64,000 bases of DNA, from assembly GCA_001599595.1 (NCBI GenBank), contig BCHH01000017.1:139054-203053 (forward strand). The letters are read 5' to 3'. Shown here piece by piece: positions 8,537-20,053 of the stretch. Positions within the stretch are counted from its first letter, which is position 1. Each line of letters starts with the position of its first letter. The DNA comes from Beverwykella pulmonaria. Taxonomy: Eukaryota; Ascomycota; Dothideomycetes; Pleosporales; Melanommataceae. The position numbers and the translations under genes were made by a program. The notes under the pieces were generated by a model. That model was not told the origin of the DNA and did not search any database. It saw nothing but the letters and a program-made list of their open reading frames with translations.

Positions 8537-10482
8537 ATGGCAGGCGTTTCGGAGGTCGTTGGGCAAGCTAGTCGAACACGGTCTCGATTGGGATGGTAAG
8601 ATGGAATTTGTGTCATGATCTCCGTCATAACGCTAAGATTGCAAGCTGAAGCCTGTGCTGCCGGGGCAGAAGGAGGAAGTGTGCGTTCTCCCCAAGTTCT
8701 AGCGCGTCATTCTTGATTCATTTTTCCCAGGCGACGGAGCTCAGCCACGATGCCGAAATTGCCAAGCTCGAGGCGATGAGTGTCGCTGGGGTCTGAAAGC
8801 GTCGTTCCATCCGTCTAGAGCGTTGCGATTGTCCAGCGAAGATAGCGCTGCTTTGCTTGCTGTTGAAGGGGAACAGGGTCAATCTGGTGGGCAATCTATA
8901 ACGACTGTAAGCTAGGGATGACGGTGTTCATGGGTCTTTCTCAAGTGTGCGTCCACTTACAGTGTTCAGATCGTGGATAACACGGATCAAATCGTGCGCG
9001 AGTATCAAGATCTCTCCACTGCCACATCCCTAGATCCTGAAAACTCGGGGGCGGCCACAGCTCAGTCAGAAAGCCACTTGGACTCCAAAGCACCTCTCAC
9101 ACTTTAGCTTCGAATCGTCAATCAAATCAAGACAATGCTTCGTCAGCGAGCACACTTGCCTCCTCATTTCTACTTGATCGAGCCGTCAGCCTTATTGCCC
9201 CATCGGAGATTGAAGCCGAGCTGCATGTGTCGAAGGCGGAACAAACTCGGCTCATTCGTGCGTATCTGCAAGAAACGGGGACATGGTGCGAGGCCACGGA
9301 CTCAGGCAGGCACTTTACAGTTTCCTATGTTCATAAGTTGATGGAGAACAAACCGTTTGCAGCTGCAGCCATGGCTCTTGCATCCCGGCAACTTGACGCC
9401 CTACGTCACAGTCCCCGTCAGAGTACGTTAAGCCTTTACCAGCATGCTGTTCAGTCACTGCTTCACTATGAACCATCTCAGTGCGGTGAAGCTACATTAG
9501 CCACTTGTATCCTACTAAGTGTCTACGAAATGATGGCATCTGATGTTGGTGATTGGAGACGCCATCTTAAGGTTCGCTTGCCAGGCAATATTAGTGGATT
9601 GCTGTTACTGACTTCTTCTGCAGGGCTGTGTCTGGAACCTGAAGTCTAAAGGCTGGAACGGCTCTAGTCCCGGACTCGTAAATGCCTGTTTCTGGGCTTT
9701 CGCACGTATAGGTACACAATGATCACATCGCATCGCGTAATCTTGCTAAATCCTTCTCAGATGTGTGGGCAGCCTTTATTCTCGAAGAAGAAACATTGGT
9801 GCCAACTGGTGGTTGGGTTGATGACAGTGATGTGCGGTCAATTGCGGCCACTGGAACGATTGATGCTTACTGCAATCTTGCCACACTCATCTTCGCGAAT
9901 ATAATAAATCTCATTGCAACGAGCCCAAAGCGACCAGGACAACTATTTGACAGACCGTCCAAGATTAACGAATTGTGGTGTGAATTACAAGATTGGCGAA
10001 GTCACTGTCCGAGGCAAATTCTTCCTCTCCTCAGAACAGAGGCACATCAAGGGGGCCCATTTCCGACCGTTCTTTATACCAGCAGCTCTTCGATTTGCAG
10101 CAACACTTTCTATCATGCCGGGTCCATCCTGTTGTTGCGGATGGAAGGTGTATATCGGGACGGGACGGACGCTGAGATAGACAAGTATGATCCAATTTGG
10201 CATGCCAGGGAGCTCGGTGGGATCAGCACAACGAATGCATCGCATGCCAACTGGGTCAATCACTTACAGCCTCTTTATATTGCCGGGCAGGTGTTCGGCT
10301 ATGGCTCGGCTAGGCAGCAGAGTGTCTCACCACGACTAGATAAGGAAGACATTGCAAACGAAGAGGAGTATGCAGCGGAAAAGCTCGCGTTGTTGAGACA
10401 CCTTTCCAGGATAGAGCGGGAGACCGGTTGGACAACCTCTGGTAGGGCGACAGAGCTAAGGAGACTCTGGGGGCTCGAGTAA
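8537..10482 (+). CDS. Zn2Cys6 fungal transcription factor
   Basis: The reading is seven exons: 8537-8595, 8652-8680 (29 nt), 8731-8906, 8970-9001, 9061-9571, 9624-9711 and 9761-10482, about 538 aa. The zinc cluster is split over the first three exons and becomes complete only when spliced: CLCC, then RGRRRKC, then CRNC and an Arg-rich loop ending in Cys (C-x2-C-x6-C-x6-C-x2-C-x6-C). It is followed by the WGLKASFHPSRAL segment typical of these regulators. The long C-terminal part has the aromatic and Gly-rich motifs (GCVWNLKSKGWNG, FWAFARIDVWAAF) of the fungal TF_2 regulatory domain. The fourth intron (GTATCA to CCACAG) is the least certain; without it the frame runs into TAG at 9105-9107. Nuclear DNA-binding regulator, possibly of the adjacent dehydrogenase. 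Confidence 0.82.
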
Positions 10483-10788
10483 ACAACTCGCAGAGTGTTT
10501 GCCGCTCGTCTAGCGAATCAAAAACTTGGTCACAGTGTCGTGTCACTTAAAACTAACAATAACCACCTCGAAGCCGTAGTTCTGGATCCCCACTGCCTCT
10601 CTGATCTGAACGCATTTCGCTGCATCTTGAAGTCCCATCACACTAGACAAGTATCCGATGAGGACGTATTTAGCGGAGCGTAGAAAAAGTAACCCATTGA
10701 AGCTCTGCATTCTAAAGACACTCAAAATCGATCGCTGCTGCAGCGTAACCTTACTTATCCAATCATCATTGAGCACATACGCTACATG
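10483..10788. other. 3' flank of the regulator gene
   Basis: No gene seen. The stretch ends where the 168-bp dispersed repeat begins. Confidence 0.4.
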
Positions 10789-10956
10789 ACATCGTCGAGG
10801 CAAGCGAAGCGGGTGGTAAAGGGCAGACGTGGTTCGAAGCGCGGAAATTCTGTATCGACATTAGCGAAGGATAAGACTCAAAAGAGTGAGACGAAGGTCG
10901 CGGAGGCTCGAAGCACATGTGCCTTGCACGAAGACCCAAGCCATGCTGCTTCAGCA
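10789..10956 (+). repeat. 168-bp dispersed repeat, copy B
   Basis: This copy matches the reverse complement of 4945-5112 with about six substitutions. Here it sits inside an open frame (ATG at 10786, stop at about 11088, 100 codons). The peptide begins MTSSRQAKRVVKGRRGSKRG and is strongly basic for its first 35 residues. No transposase motif is recognisable. It is either a fragment of a mobile element or a piece of a duplicated gene. Confidence 0.85.
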
Positions 10957-12680
10957 ACGCAGCAAGTTTGCAGGCTGTGGATGTGTGAGGTCGCGGACAG
11001 GACAAGACAATCTATGGGGAGTCAGAAAGGCCTATTGGAGCATTTTAGTAATAGAGAAAGCGTAATTTCAAAGGTAGCGGGACGTTAGCCGTCGCGCAAG
11101 TCAGGAGTCCGCGGCGATTTTGAGGATGTTGGCGCTTACCAGGCGTTCCTTCGTCATGGCGGCCTGCACTGGCACGCAGGGACTACGCGCACCCACAGGC
11201 CCGACAGCCCCAGGCTAGGCGATCTGATAACGGATGTTAAATTACATTGGTTAGGAGCCGCTTTGGCTAGGAGGTACCAACGCGGGTGGTGACCTTGCAT
11301 GAATCTTCGCGCCACACCTAACTCAAGGCTAATGATAACTTCCCAGCACTGCAGTGAGACCTGCAGGCTTAGATAGAACCCTTTTATGGGCTTTAACAGC
11401 GGCAAGAGCTTGATGGTGGCGCTGTGGTGAAAGACAATAGCCAATCTAAATGTGGATTGAGAAGTTCTATTTGTTTTATGGAGGTCCCCAAATAGGGTTT
11501 AACTCAAGCTAGGCAGAACAAGTTCCTGTCATTACCGCGATTAAATTCACAATCTTCGTTGCTAATTCAGCAAAGTCCATTCGTTACAGAATTTGCTTTA
11601 TCATCTGTATATTCTGATGTTACTGCACGGTCTGCAATACATGAACCGTTGATAACAAGCCATTAACATAGGTGACCATGAGATGATTTCCGATAGCTAT
11701 GTCTGATAATAATGGGTTGTCAAGGCTTTTAATACATCGGAGTCAATTTCTCATCTTCCCTAGATGATGTGCTATCAATCAACTTTAGGCGTATCAAATT
11801 GAACGTCTACTATGATGATGTGCTCAGAATAAAATACTTCACTAAAAAGTGGTTCTCGCGTTGTAGGCGTCCAACTTTAAAGGGAGCAAATTGATTACAA
11901 GCTCGTCGCTTACGCCCAGCACACTAGACAGTCACGTGGAAAGGTTACTAACTAGTCAGTCCGTCATGTATATATCAGCTGAACATATCACACACACACA
12001 ATACACATCTTGATACCCTTTGACCCACACCCTGCTTACAGGGGTATTTTGAGATTCCCAGCTACGTACAGGAAGATTTGCAGAGCTGGTCCGGCCCAGT
12101 GTACTCGTACCTAAGGGTTTACAATCGTTAATGCATACCAAACTGTCGCGGCAAGACCTTGGTCGTTATTGTGCCGAAGTAGTCAGAAAAATGAAAATTA
12201 GGCTCAGCTGCAAAATTCCAGCTGTCTCACTGCATAGATCTTCACAAGCCACAGTCAGCAGCGGGCGATCCCGTGACAGCCCCGAACCGTCGCAAATGAT
12301 ATTTCGACTAAAACAATCCAATCATACGTCTCGACAAAGCGAAAACGTGGTTGTGAGAACTGGAAATACGACAGCCAGCCACGGCTGAGCTGATGGAGCG
12401 GCTGAGGTGGTTGGCTGACATGCGCATTTATCGATAATGCAGGGTGGCACATGTATATGAATAGCTGCCTAGCTAACAGTTGAGCATCATTTGCATCCTT
12501 CAGCAAATGCTCTATCTTGTCTTTGAGAACCTAACAATCCAATCACTTGCAGCCTTCTTTAGCTCTATCTTACCTTGTCAGCGCCCGATCTGCACCTAGT
12601 TTTCATCTTTTTCCCAGCCTTGCACTCTTAATTTCTTCGACTTTGAATAAACGTGTCATCATACGCCAAAGATAGTCGAA
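10957..12680. other. 1.7-kb spacer without a supported gene
   Basis: The part 11460-12130 is AT-rich and full of stops. A short CA repeat lies at about 11990-12000, and a CACGTG palindrome at about 11934. No RNA gene, TIR or coding frame was recognised. The last 200 bp hold the 5' untranslated region of the DUF2235 gene. Confidence 0.45.
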
Positions 12681-14379
12681 ATGGCGTCCCAGCTTCCTAT
12701 GAAGCGGCTAGTGGTTTGCTGCGACGGTATTTAGATTCTATTCCCTTTTTTGTTTTCTCACGACACTTGTCCTACTTTCTTCGGGTCCTAGTTTCAGTCT
12801 CTAATATTGTAATAGGTACATGGCTTGACTCCAACACCGGAAGCAAGATCAGCCTGAACCCGCTGGCCGCGCTTGCCGCCGAGCTCACCGGAAAAGTCTC
12901 CCTACAAACGCCATCAAATGTGACCAGAATCGGACGATGCGTAAAGCAGCTTGATACGAGGTAAGCTTATCTGTCATAGAGGACAAGCTGCAATACTGAA
13001 TATGTGCAGTGCAGCACAGCCGATCCAACAGGTAACTTATTACCAAGCCGGCCTCGGATCACAAAACTTCGAAGACAAGATCCTGGGCGGCGCTACGGGG
13101 TACGGTCTCGCGGAGCACATTCGCGAGGCGTACCAATTCATCGCTGCGAACTTCAATCATTTCGCGTACGATATCGATGGTGATGGGATTAAGGGCGATG
13201 AAATTTATCTCATTGGTTTCTCGCGTGGAGCGTTCACTGCGCGATCAATCGCTGCTTTTATCAATGATGTGGGTCTGCTGACTAGGGTTGGCATGATGCA
13301 TTTCTATACCATCTTCGCGGACTGGGAGAACCAGCAGAAGAAGGGATGGAAAGTGCCCTTCCGGGATGATCCGTTTGTCGGGCATGATAAGCTGGAATTC
13401 AACCTTTTCGACACGGAGGGGAAGAAGAGATATGTGGGTAAGTTGGTCGAGTTGGGTATGACGGTGCCTGGGGTGAAGGTCAAGGCTGTTGCTGTTTGGG
13501 ACACAGTTGGTATGTTCATATTGGTGCATAATTGTGAGAGCCGTGCTTAGAATTGTAGGGTCGCTTGGTCTCCCGCGCCTGGGGATTTTCAACGGCTTAA
13601 ATGCCGAATCTCTCGATTACGCCTTCGTCGATACATCAGTCCCGCCCTGCGTCGCGCACGCCATCCACGCCGTCTCCCTCGACGAAGACCGTAAGTCCTT
13701 CATGCCAACAATCTGGGAACTCCCTCATCCAGAACTCGGCCAAACGCTCACCCAGGTCTGGTTCGCTGGTGCGCACGCCGACGTCGGCGGCTCCTACGAC
13801 GACACTCGTGCCGCCGACATCACACTTGCATGGATGATCAGCCAGCTCTCCAAACTTGGGCTCAAGTTCGACGAAGAGGCGATGAAGAAGCAATTCTACC
13901 AGCCCCAAGGACAGGAGCCGGACACCCCATGGAGCTGCGGACCCATCCATAATGAATTCAAGGGTTTTTACCTCCTTGCAGACTCGCTGACGCGATCACC
14001 GTGCTCATATATGCGGTACGATCATTATACAGGCGTGCCGAAAGTTCCGCATGAGAGCCTGGTGGATACACATGAGAAGGTGCATTCTTCGGTGCGAATC
14101 AGATGGGGGTTGAAGGGGAAGAATCATGAGGGGAAGGACTATGCGAGTCCTGCGCTGAAGGGGTGGACTGTGCAGGGGCTGCCTAAGAGCAGTTTGGACG
14201 GTTTGAATGGGGCAGGTATGGATGCACAGAGCATTAGAGATGGGCAGGCTGGGATTGTGTGGAAAAATGGAGCAAAGGTAATGGAGGAGGAGGAAATCAG
14301 CGATTTGGAGTGGGTGTTGATACGAGGGTTCAAACCCGATATTGGGGAGAGGTTCTTGAGCATTAATCCTTTCTCTTGA
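12681..14379 (+). CDS. DUF2235 alpha/beta hydrolase (Tle1-like), four exons
   Basis: Exons 12681-12726, 12816-12960, 13010-13509 and 13559-14379 encode 503 aa. The first exon ends in the family start motif VVCCDG, completed as CDGTW across intron 1. The nucleophile elbow GFSRG lies at 133-137 (Ser135) and WFAGAHADVGG with the catalytic Asp and His at about 298-308. These are the marks of the T6SS phospholipase effector Tle1-like catalytic domain, common in fungi as soluble hydrolases of unknown substrate. No signal peptide or membrane segment is seen. The C-terminal 170 residues are charged and carry no second domain. A divergent paralogue lies at 23.5-25 kb. Confidence 0.9.
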
Positions 14380-14605
14380 ATGCGCCCAGAAGAATATAGT
14401 AGGTCGTTATTTAAATGCAAGACGTTCATACTGGACTCGAGTTCGATTACCCTTGTACATATACACGGCACGACTTAGGCTAAAGCCCAAGAGTTCTCAT
14501 TAAGTAGGTGGTACTAGGTGCTATATGTTGGTGCTTATGCTTCAACAACAACATTCACGGACGACAGCAATAGAAGCAAAACTAGGCAATTACGCCAGCA
14601 CGGAG

Positions 14606-15290
14606 ATGGATGCCCAACCATCAGTGTAAGCTTGCGTCTCACTCTAACACTGTTGGACTGCTCCTAACGGACCATCTAGATTCTAGATCCTCGATCTCCC
14701 CCGCGAACTACAAAACAGAATCTACGAGCTTTCCCTCTCAGCCTGCGTAGACTTCCTACACACCGATCTCAAAAACTATGTATTAGACCCTAGCTTCACG
14801 CTCCCGGATCTCGCCACCATGGACAACGAGCAGGCCAGTATTGAATCGACGCTTGCGTTCGACGCCAACGACGAGGACGGTCAAGAATCAACGGAGATGG
14901 ATGGCCGTATTTACCATAGTTCCGTCCTCGCTTTCAATATTGTCTTAGAAACACCACTCCTGCTCATGTCCGAGAGCGTTCAATGCCTAAGTGCGCCGTG
15001 TTGAAACTCAGACACAAGCAGTATCACGAGCTCTTCGGTTCTACAATCTTCCATGACGGCATCGTGTCGCCAAACGCACTATTTCCAGAACTGTGCACGC
15101 GAAGCCGGTGGATTCTCGAATCGGCAGGTAGCAACTCCATGTTCTTCCTGGACGATTTACCTGCAGAAATCTAGTTGTGTATCCAGCACATTGTCTTCTG
15201 GGATGAGAGTGACTGGAACATGGCCACCCATGGATTCTCTTGATCCGAATGCGAACACAGGTACTTTGGAGGCGAAAACAAGATGGAGTA
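14606..15290 (+). pseudogene. Decayed F-box/2EXR-like gene
   Basis: A short first exon (14606-14623) joins 14687 and reads ILDLPRELQNRIYELSL, the typical start of fungal F-box or 2EXR-type proteins (leucine-rich LPREL-x2-IY motif). This frame stops at 15002-15004. Sequence with protein-like composition continues in other frames up to about 15290, for example an in-frame FWDESDWN segment followed by a stop. At least two frame changes and several stops would be needed to read through, so the gene looks inactivated. The true 3' limit is unclear. Confidence 0.45.
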
Positions 15291-16227
15291 TTTGATGGGA
15301 GTTCCTTGAGATGCGCGAATTTGTTCCCACGCTGACAGCCATCGTGCTTGAGGTGCCGGGTTCGTTGAAATACATGGCGGCGCGCGGCGACGAGTGGTTC
15401 GTATTGATATGCTTTCTCAAAGCCACGTCGAATTTTTGCGTAAATGCTACTTGCAGTCCGAATCCGAGGATGTGGTCCAGGAGCAGAATCACCTGAGGAG
15501 ATAGATGCTAGCTCAAGAGGAGAGGCAAATATTCTGTCATATTTGCGAAGAGATACCCGAAGATTAGAAGGTGTTCGATGAGGGTTTGGAGAAACTGGGT
15601 ATCGTTGCGCATAGCACGAGTGGGCTGGATTCGATAAAAATAATAAGACGGGCAAATGGGAAGGGAGACAGCACTCCCAGGAATCCGGACTCCATCCCGC
15701 AGCTTCCTATGTGAGGAGGGTGAAATGGGACGAAGAAACATAGCCACCTATTATTAATCGACAATGGTAACCATTGATAGAACAAATTTTTCGTCCTGAA
15801 GTAACTTTAAGGCCTCCGAAATGCCAGACAAACGAGGAGTTCGTCCGTAAAGATATTGGAATAAGGATCCGTGCCTTGCCGAAAACGGCTAGTGCAACCT
15901 CGTTTCTCGTCCCTCTACTCCCTCTTTCAGCCTTGAATCTTCGCTAGGAGGCCTGTAGATCCTGCACAACAGCTTATGAAAGTTAGCATGCAAATACGAC
16001 ATGCTTGTGCGATGCCTGTTTACTCTCGCGTGATGTCTTGCCATGGTGGCATTCCGTAGGGCGGACGAGTACGAAGTAGCAGCGTCTACCCCACCCGGAC
16101 GAACGCATTTGGCCAGCAACAAGCATATCATGTCATAACACCACCTCCAGTATCCCAAATTCCATTCCATTTCCTCGTCTTATCCCATTCCATCTCAGTC
16201 TCTTCTCATGCATCTCAACTCTCCACT
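15291..16227. other. Spacer upstream of MDR reductase
   Basis: Open frames on the minus strand at 15041-15785 have no family features and overlap the decayed gene. No gene is supported. The last 150 bp are pyrimidine-rich, typical of a fungal promoter and leader. Confidence 0.4.
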
Positions 16228-17238
16228 ATGGCGACAAAAATGAAAGCATGGCAATTCGCGCACTTAACTCAAGGCCTCGAAACCGCGCTCTTCCAGCCCG
16301 AAGCTGGCGCGCCCAAACCACCGCTCTCACCCTCCGAAGTGCTCGTCGAAGTCCTGAGCGTAGCTCTCAATCCCTCGGACTACAAGACGGCCGAGGCCTG
16401 GTTCATACAAAAGCTTCTCGTTACTTCGCCAAAAGTGCCCTGTGTGGACTTCTGCGGCCGGGTAGCTGCAACAGGCAGCAAAGTCGACTCGTTTAAAGTT
16501 GGAGAAATGGTATTTGGATCGTGCAATCCGCTGAAATCAGGGTCGTTGGCGGAATTTGTGGCAGTGCCAAGGAATATGTTGACGGCGATGCCTGAGGGAC
16601 TCAACGTCGATGATGCGGCGTCGATTGGCATTGCGGGCGTTACGGCGTACCAGTCTCTACACGGCAAGGTGAAAGATGGAGACAAAGTTTTCATCAACGG
16701 CGGCTCGGGGGGCTGCGGTGTGTACGCCATTCAGATTGCGAAGACGCTGGGGTGTCACGTCACGGCGTCTTGTTCTACAGCCAACGTGGAGCTCTGCAAG
16801 AGTCTGGGTGCAGATGAAGTCCTCGACTACAAATCCGCGGATATACTGAAGCAACTCGCAGACAAAGGACCAATTTTCAACCTCGCAGTCGACAACGTCG
16901 GACCCCCAGCAAACCTGTACAAGCAGTCCCACACATTCCTCGTTCCGCATGGGAAATTTGTGCAGGTCGGAGTAAGCGTCTCTGTTGCAGGTATCTCGCA
17001 TCTTGCCAGTAACATGATCTGTCCTGGATTCCTCGGAGGCGGGAAGCACAAGTACCACGTTGTGCTCGTGAAGATCAATGCTGCGGACTTGGCGCAGGTC
17101 GGGGCTTGGATGAAAGAAGGAAAGGTGCGGAATGTTGTCGATTCGACATTTGAATTTGACGACGCGCCGGAGGCGTTCAAGAAGTTGAAGACGGGGAGGG
17201 CGAGGGGGAAGATTGTGATTCATGTCAAGAAGGAGTGA
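16228..17238 (+). CDS. MDR quinone-oxidoreductase-like reductase, single exon
   Basis: An uninterrupted 336-aa frame starts at an ATG in a pyrimidine-rich context. It has the N-terminal GroES-like domain (VALNPSDYK at about 46-53, CVDFCGRV at 72-79) and the NADPH-binding NGGSGGCG at 157-164. The next residues (GADEVLDYK) and the C-terminal GKIVIHVK are typical of the RTN4IP1/quinone-oxidoreductase branch of zinc-free MDR enzymes. Expected role: NADPH-dependent reduction of a quinone or enone; the substrate is unknown. No targeting peptide is visible. It faces the PhoD gene tail to tail, 407 bp apart. Confidence 0.9.
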   Translation: MATKMKAWQFAHLTQGLETALFQPEAGAPKPPLSPSEVLVEVLSVALNPSDYKTAEAWFIQKLLVTSPKVPCVDFCGRVAATGSKVDSFKVGEMVFGSCNPLKSGSLAEFVAVPRNMLTAMPEGLNVDDAASIGIAGVTAYQSLHGKVKDGDKVFINGGSGGCGVYAIQIAKTLGCHVTASCSTANVELCKSLGADEVLDYKSADILKQLADKGPIFNLAVDNVGPPANLYKQSHTFLVPHGKFVQVGVSVSVAGISHLASNMICPGFLGGGKHKYHVVLVKINAADLAQVGAWMKEGKVRNVVDSTFEFDDAPEAFKKLKTGRARGKIVIHVKKE

Positions 17239-17645
17239 AGGGAGCTGTCAAGCATCATGTTCTTGCCAATGCTGCGAAATAGCAAATGGTTATTTCTTTT
17301 GCTCGAGGGAGAGGCCTGAGGGCTCTCGGTTCTCATGGTTCTCGTGGACCTCATTTCTTTGATTTGAATAGCGAATTTGGCTTTTAGCTGAAGAATTGGC
17401 TATTATCGTTGTCTCGATTCTCTCTCTTCATGTGGCGATATTTATGAGTGTTGTCAATTTATTAGGAGCGAGACTGTCTGAGAGGAGTTGACGTTTTCTA
17501 GCATTACACAGAATCTTTTTTTTTATTTCAATGCAAGGGTTTTACGCATGCAATCGAACATGTACCTGTAGCCCTCATGTGTGATCGTCCCATACCGCAC
17601 AGTACAACTCTCGCGTACTATCTTGCCTTGTCCATATTCTTCATC
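17239..17645. other. Convergent 3' region
   Basis: This is the spacer between two convergent genes (reductase and PhoD phosphatase). It is AT-rich and has a T run at about 17517-17525; no coding frame. Confidence 0.5.
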
Positions 17646-20053
17646 TTAATACTTAATAAACATCTGATCAAACTGCGTAACATTCCACGTCCCCGTCTCC
17701 GTATTTAGCGTCAAATTTGTCTGCTTCACACTTCCCTTTTGCAGCGCTCCACTCTCCACACTCCCATTCGCCACCCCCCTCTGTAGTCGATTATCTCCGG
17801 CCCGGACGGTGAAGTTCGCAAGACTAATTTCGAACGGGTTGCGTGTTGCTACTGTGGGGCAGCCTTTATACGAATATCAGCCTCCCATTCACACTATTAA
17901 GGGAAAGAAACAAGAAGGGAAAAGTATGTATGCGCACCATAATAGCTAGCCTGAATAAAGGTAGGGGAGATCTGCAGCTCATAATACCCCCTATAATACC
18001 CCTCGCTCCATTGCAACTCTTTATTATCCTTGACTAGTCCCTGGCTCTTCTTATTCGCACTGGCGATTGTGCCGCCGAACCCGGAGCTCGAGACTGCTGT
18101 GCCTGCGAATTCTACGCCAATGGAGCCCGCACCCGTGGCCTGATCGTAGGGTTTTGTGTCGAGCCAGATTAGATCCGACACCCAGTTTGCGTGGGAGTCG
18201 CCGGCCAGGAAGACGGTGTTGGGGATGGTGTTGGTGTAGAGGTGCGAGAGGGTGCGGTTGCGCGAGGCAGTGTAGCCCTTGTGCCCTCGTCAACAATGCC
18301 AGACCGAAAAAAAAAAAAATTTAAGCAGTGCTTGACTTGTGGTCAAAGAAGCCTTGAAGAAAGGGGATGTGAGAAAGCAAGACTTACATCCCACTGATCC
18401 CCATTCAACCAGTCACTGCTCCTTGCCGTATTATTAATCCGCGAGAAGACAATCTGATTTCCAATAATCCTCCACGTTGCTCCCCGTTCCTTACTTTTAC
18501 TCAACTGATTGTAAAACCAGTTCTCCTGATGGCTTCCCATAAGCGTTCTCCCAGCATCGTCTTTGATCTGCGCGATGTATTCATCGTTCCAGTCCAAAGT
18601 CGTGATCGAGCGGTCGTAGTTCCTCGTGTCCAGCATTATCAGATCCAAAAGCGTGCCCATGGAGAAGGAGCGCCAGATCCGTAGGTTGTCGTCCATGTCG
18701 ACTTGGCGGATTGGCATCCTTCGGTTGCGGTTAGCGAGTGGACGCCGGTAGGCTGGGAGGGGAGGGAAACCATTCAAAGTACGCTCGCACGGCGTTCATT
18801 TTGCGCTGGTCAACGCTGACGCCGCCGTCATTGCGGAAGGAATCTTCGGTGTTGTTGAGGTTGCTTGAGCCGTCGCGGTAGCCGTTGTTTGAGACTTCTG
18901 AGGGGGTTGTTAGTTAATTATTGTAGACTTAGAACAGAGCAAGTACCGTGGTCATCCCAGACTGGGATCCATGGAAATTGGCGATGCGAGAGAAGGAGAT
19001 CCAGATCAGTGCGGTCTGTAGTTAGGATTAGCAGGTCGAAGTATGAGGTTTTGTGTTACTGGAGAGTACAAACATTGAGCAATCCGAGTTCGGTAATCTA
19101 TAGTTCTGTTAGATGGTGTGATGCTGACTGGGAAGATGACTGACCGTAAAGTGTGAAAATCTCTCCCTTCGGATTTGTAGCCCTCGCGTTCTTTCCGAGA
19201 GTGCCCTTACCGGTCTCATATATATAGTCACCAAGGTGGATCTGTTTCTAGTGAGTCCTAGTCTTGGACCTCAAATTAGCAGGCTCAACTCTCACCACAT
19301 AGTCAACCTTATCCTTTCGGGCCGCATTTCCGTACGCGTTAAAATAGCCATTTGCTGTCAATCATCAACATCCTGTAAATCGAAGTGGCACTCGAGCACA
19401 CTCACGGTAATTACTACACGAGTAGACTGCAAGCCCAATCTTCGAAACCTCATCATTCGCGCGTGGACTGGTCTTCGTTCGTCCGAGCGGACTCTTGTTG
19501 CTCGACCCACAAACCGCGAATTGGTAATAATAAGTGGTAAATGGCTTTAGATTCTTTGCTTCGACCTATGCTAAATCAGTACACTATTCCACGATTGCTA
19601 TGATTAGATGCTTGCCTTGATCGTGTAATCGATATCACTCGTCGTGTACGCAGTCCCCTTATCCACAACCCCGGAGAAATTCTTATCAGCCCCAACCTGA
19701 TACTCGACGCAAACGGGGTTCGAAGAGGCTTTCACATATTGCTGCGTGTCGTGATTGTATAGTGGGATATTGCCTTCTACTGTCGTGTTCGACTTGTCAT
19801 TGGCCAGAGTAGGCGAGATGCGTGTCCAGAGGATCACCGAATCGGGGTAAGGATCGCCGGACGCAACACCGTGAGTAAAGTTCAATTCAGTTGGATCCCA
19901 GGCGCGAGGCTTCAGGCTTCTCTTTGCTACTTTTGGGATGTCGATGCCAAGAGAGGGGTGGCGGCGTGATGGGGAGTGGTAGTTGAGATTTGCATCCCAG
20001 GCCGCTGTAACCAAAGAAGCCAAAGAGACAACTGTAATAAGAGTTGGAAGCAT
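17646..20053 (-). CDS. Secreted PhoD-type alkaline phosphatase/phosphodiesterase, ten exons
   Basis: The minus-strand exons are 19616-20053, 19406-19565, 19296-19354, 19145-19241, 19074-19097 (24 nt), 18947-19015, 18771-18897, 18388-18718, 17938-18277 and 17646-17863, giving 620 aa with every phase consistent. Residues 1-17 are a signal peptide. PhoD features follow: THGVASGDPYPDSVILWTR, VYSCSNY, LGDYIYE, WIPVWDDHE, then the phosphatase core (LDTRNYDR, GNQIVFSR) and FLAGDSHANW, which carry the metal ligands. The C-terminus adds a beta-rich tail. It should release phosphate outside the cell or in the vacuole. Intron 1 has a GC donor (AAG then GCAAGC). Together with the permease at 26 kb it fits phosphate scavenging. 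Confidence 0.92.

Noticed and set aside
8970..9107. Frameshifted pseudogene reading of the Zn2Cys6 regulator
   Set aside because: A 59-bp intron at 9002-9060 with GT and CAG borders restores the frame, so an intact gene is the simpler model. It is kept as an alternative.
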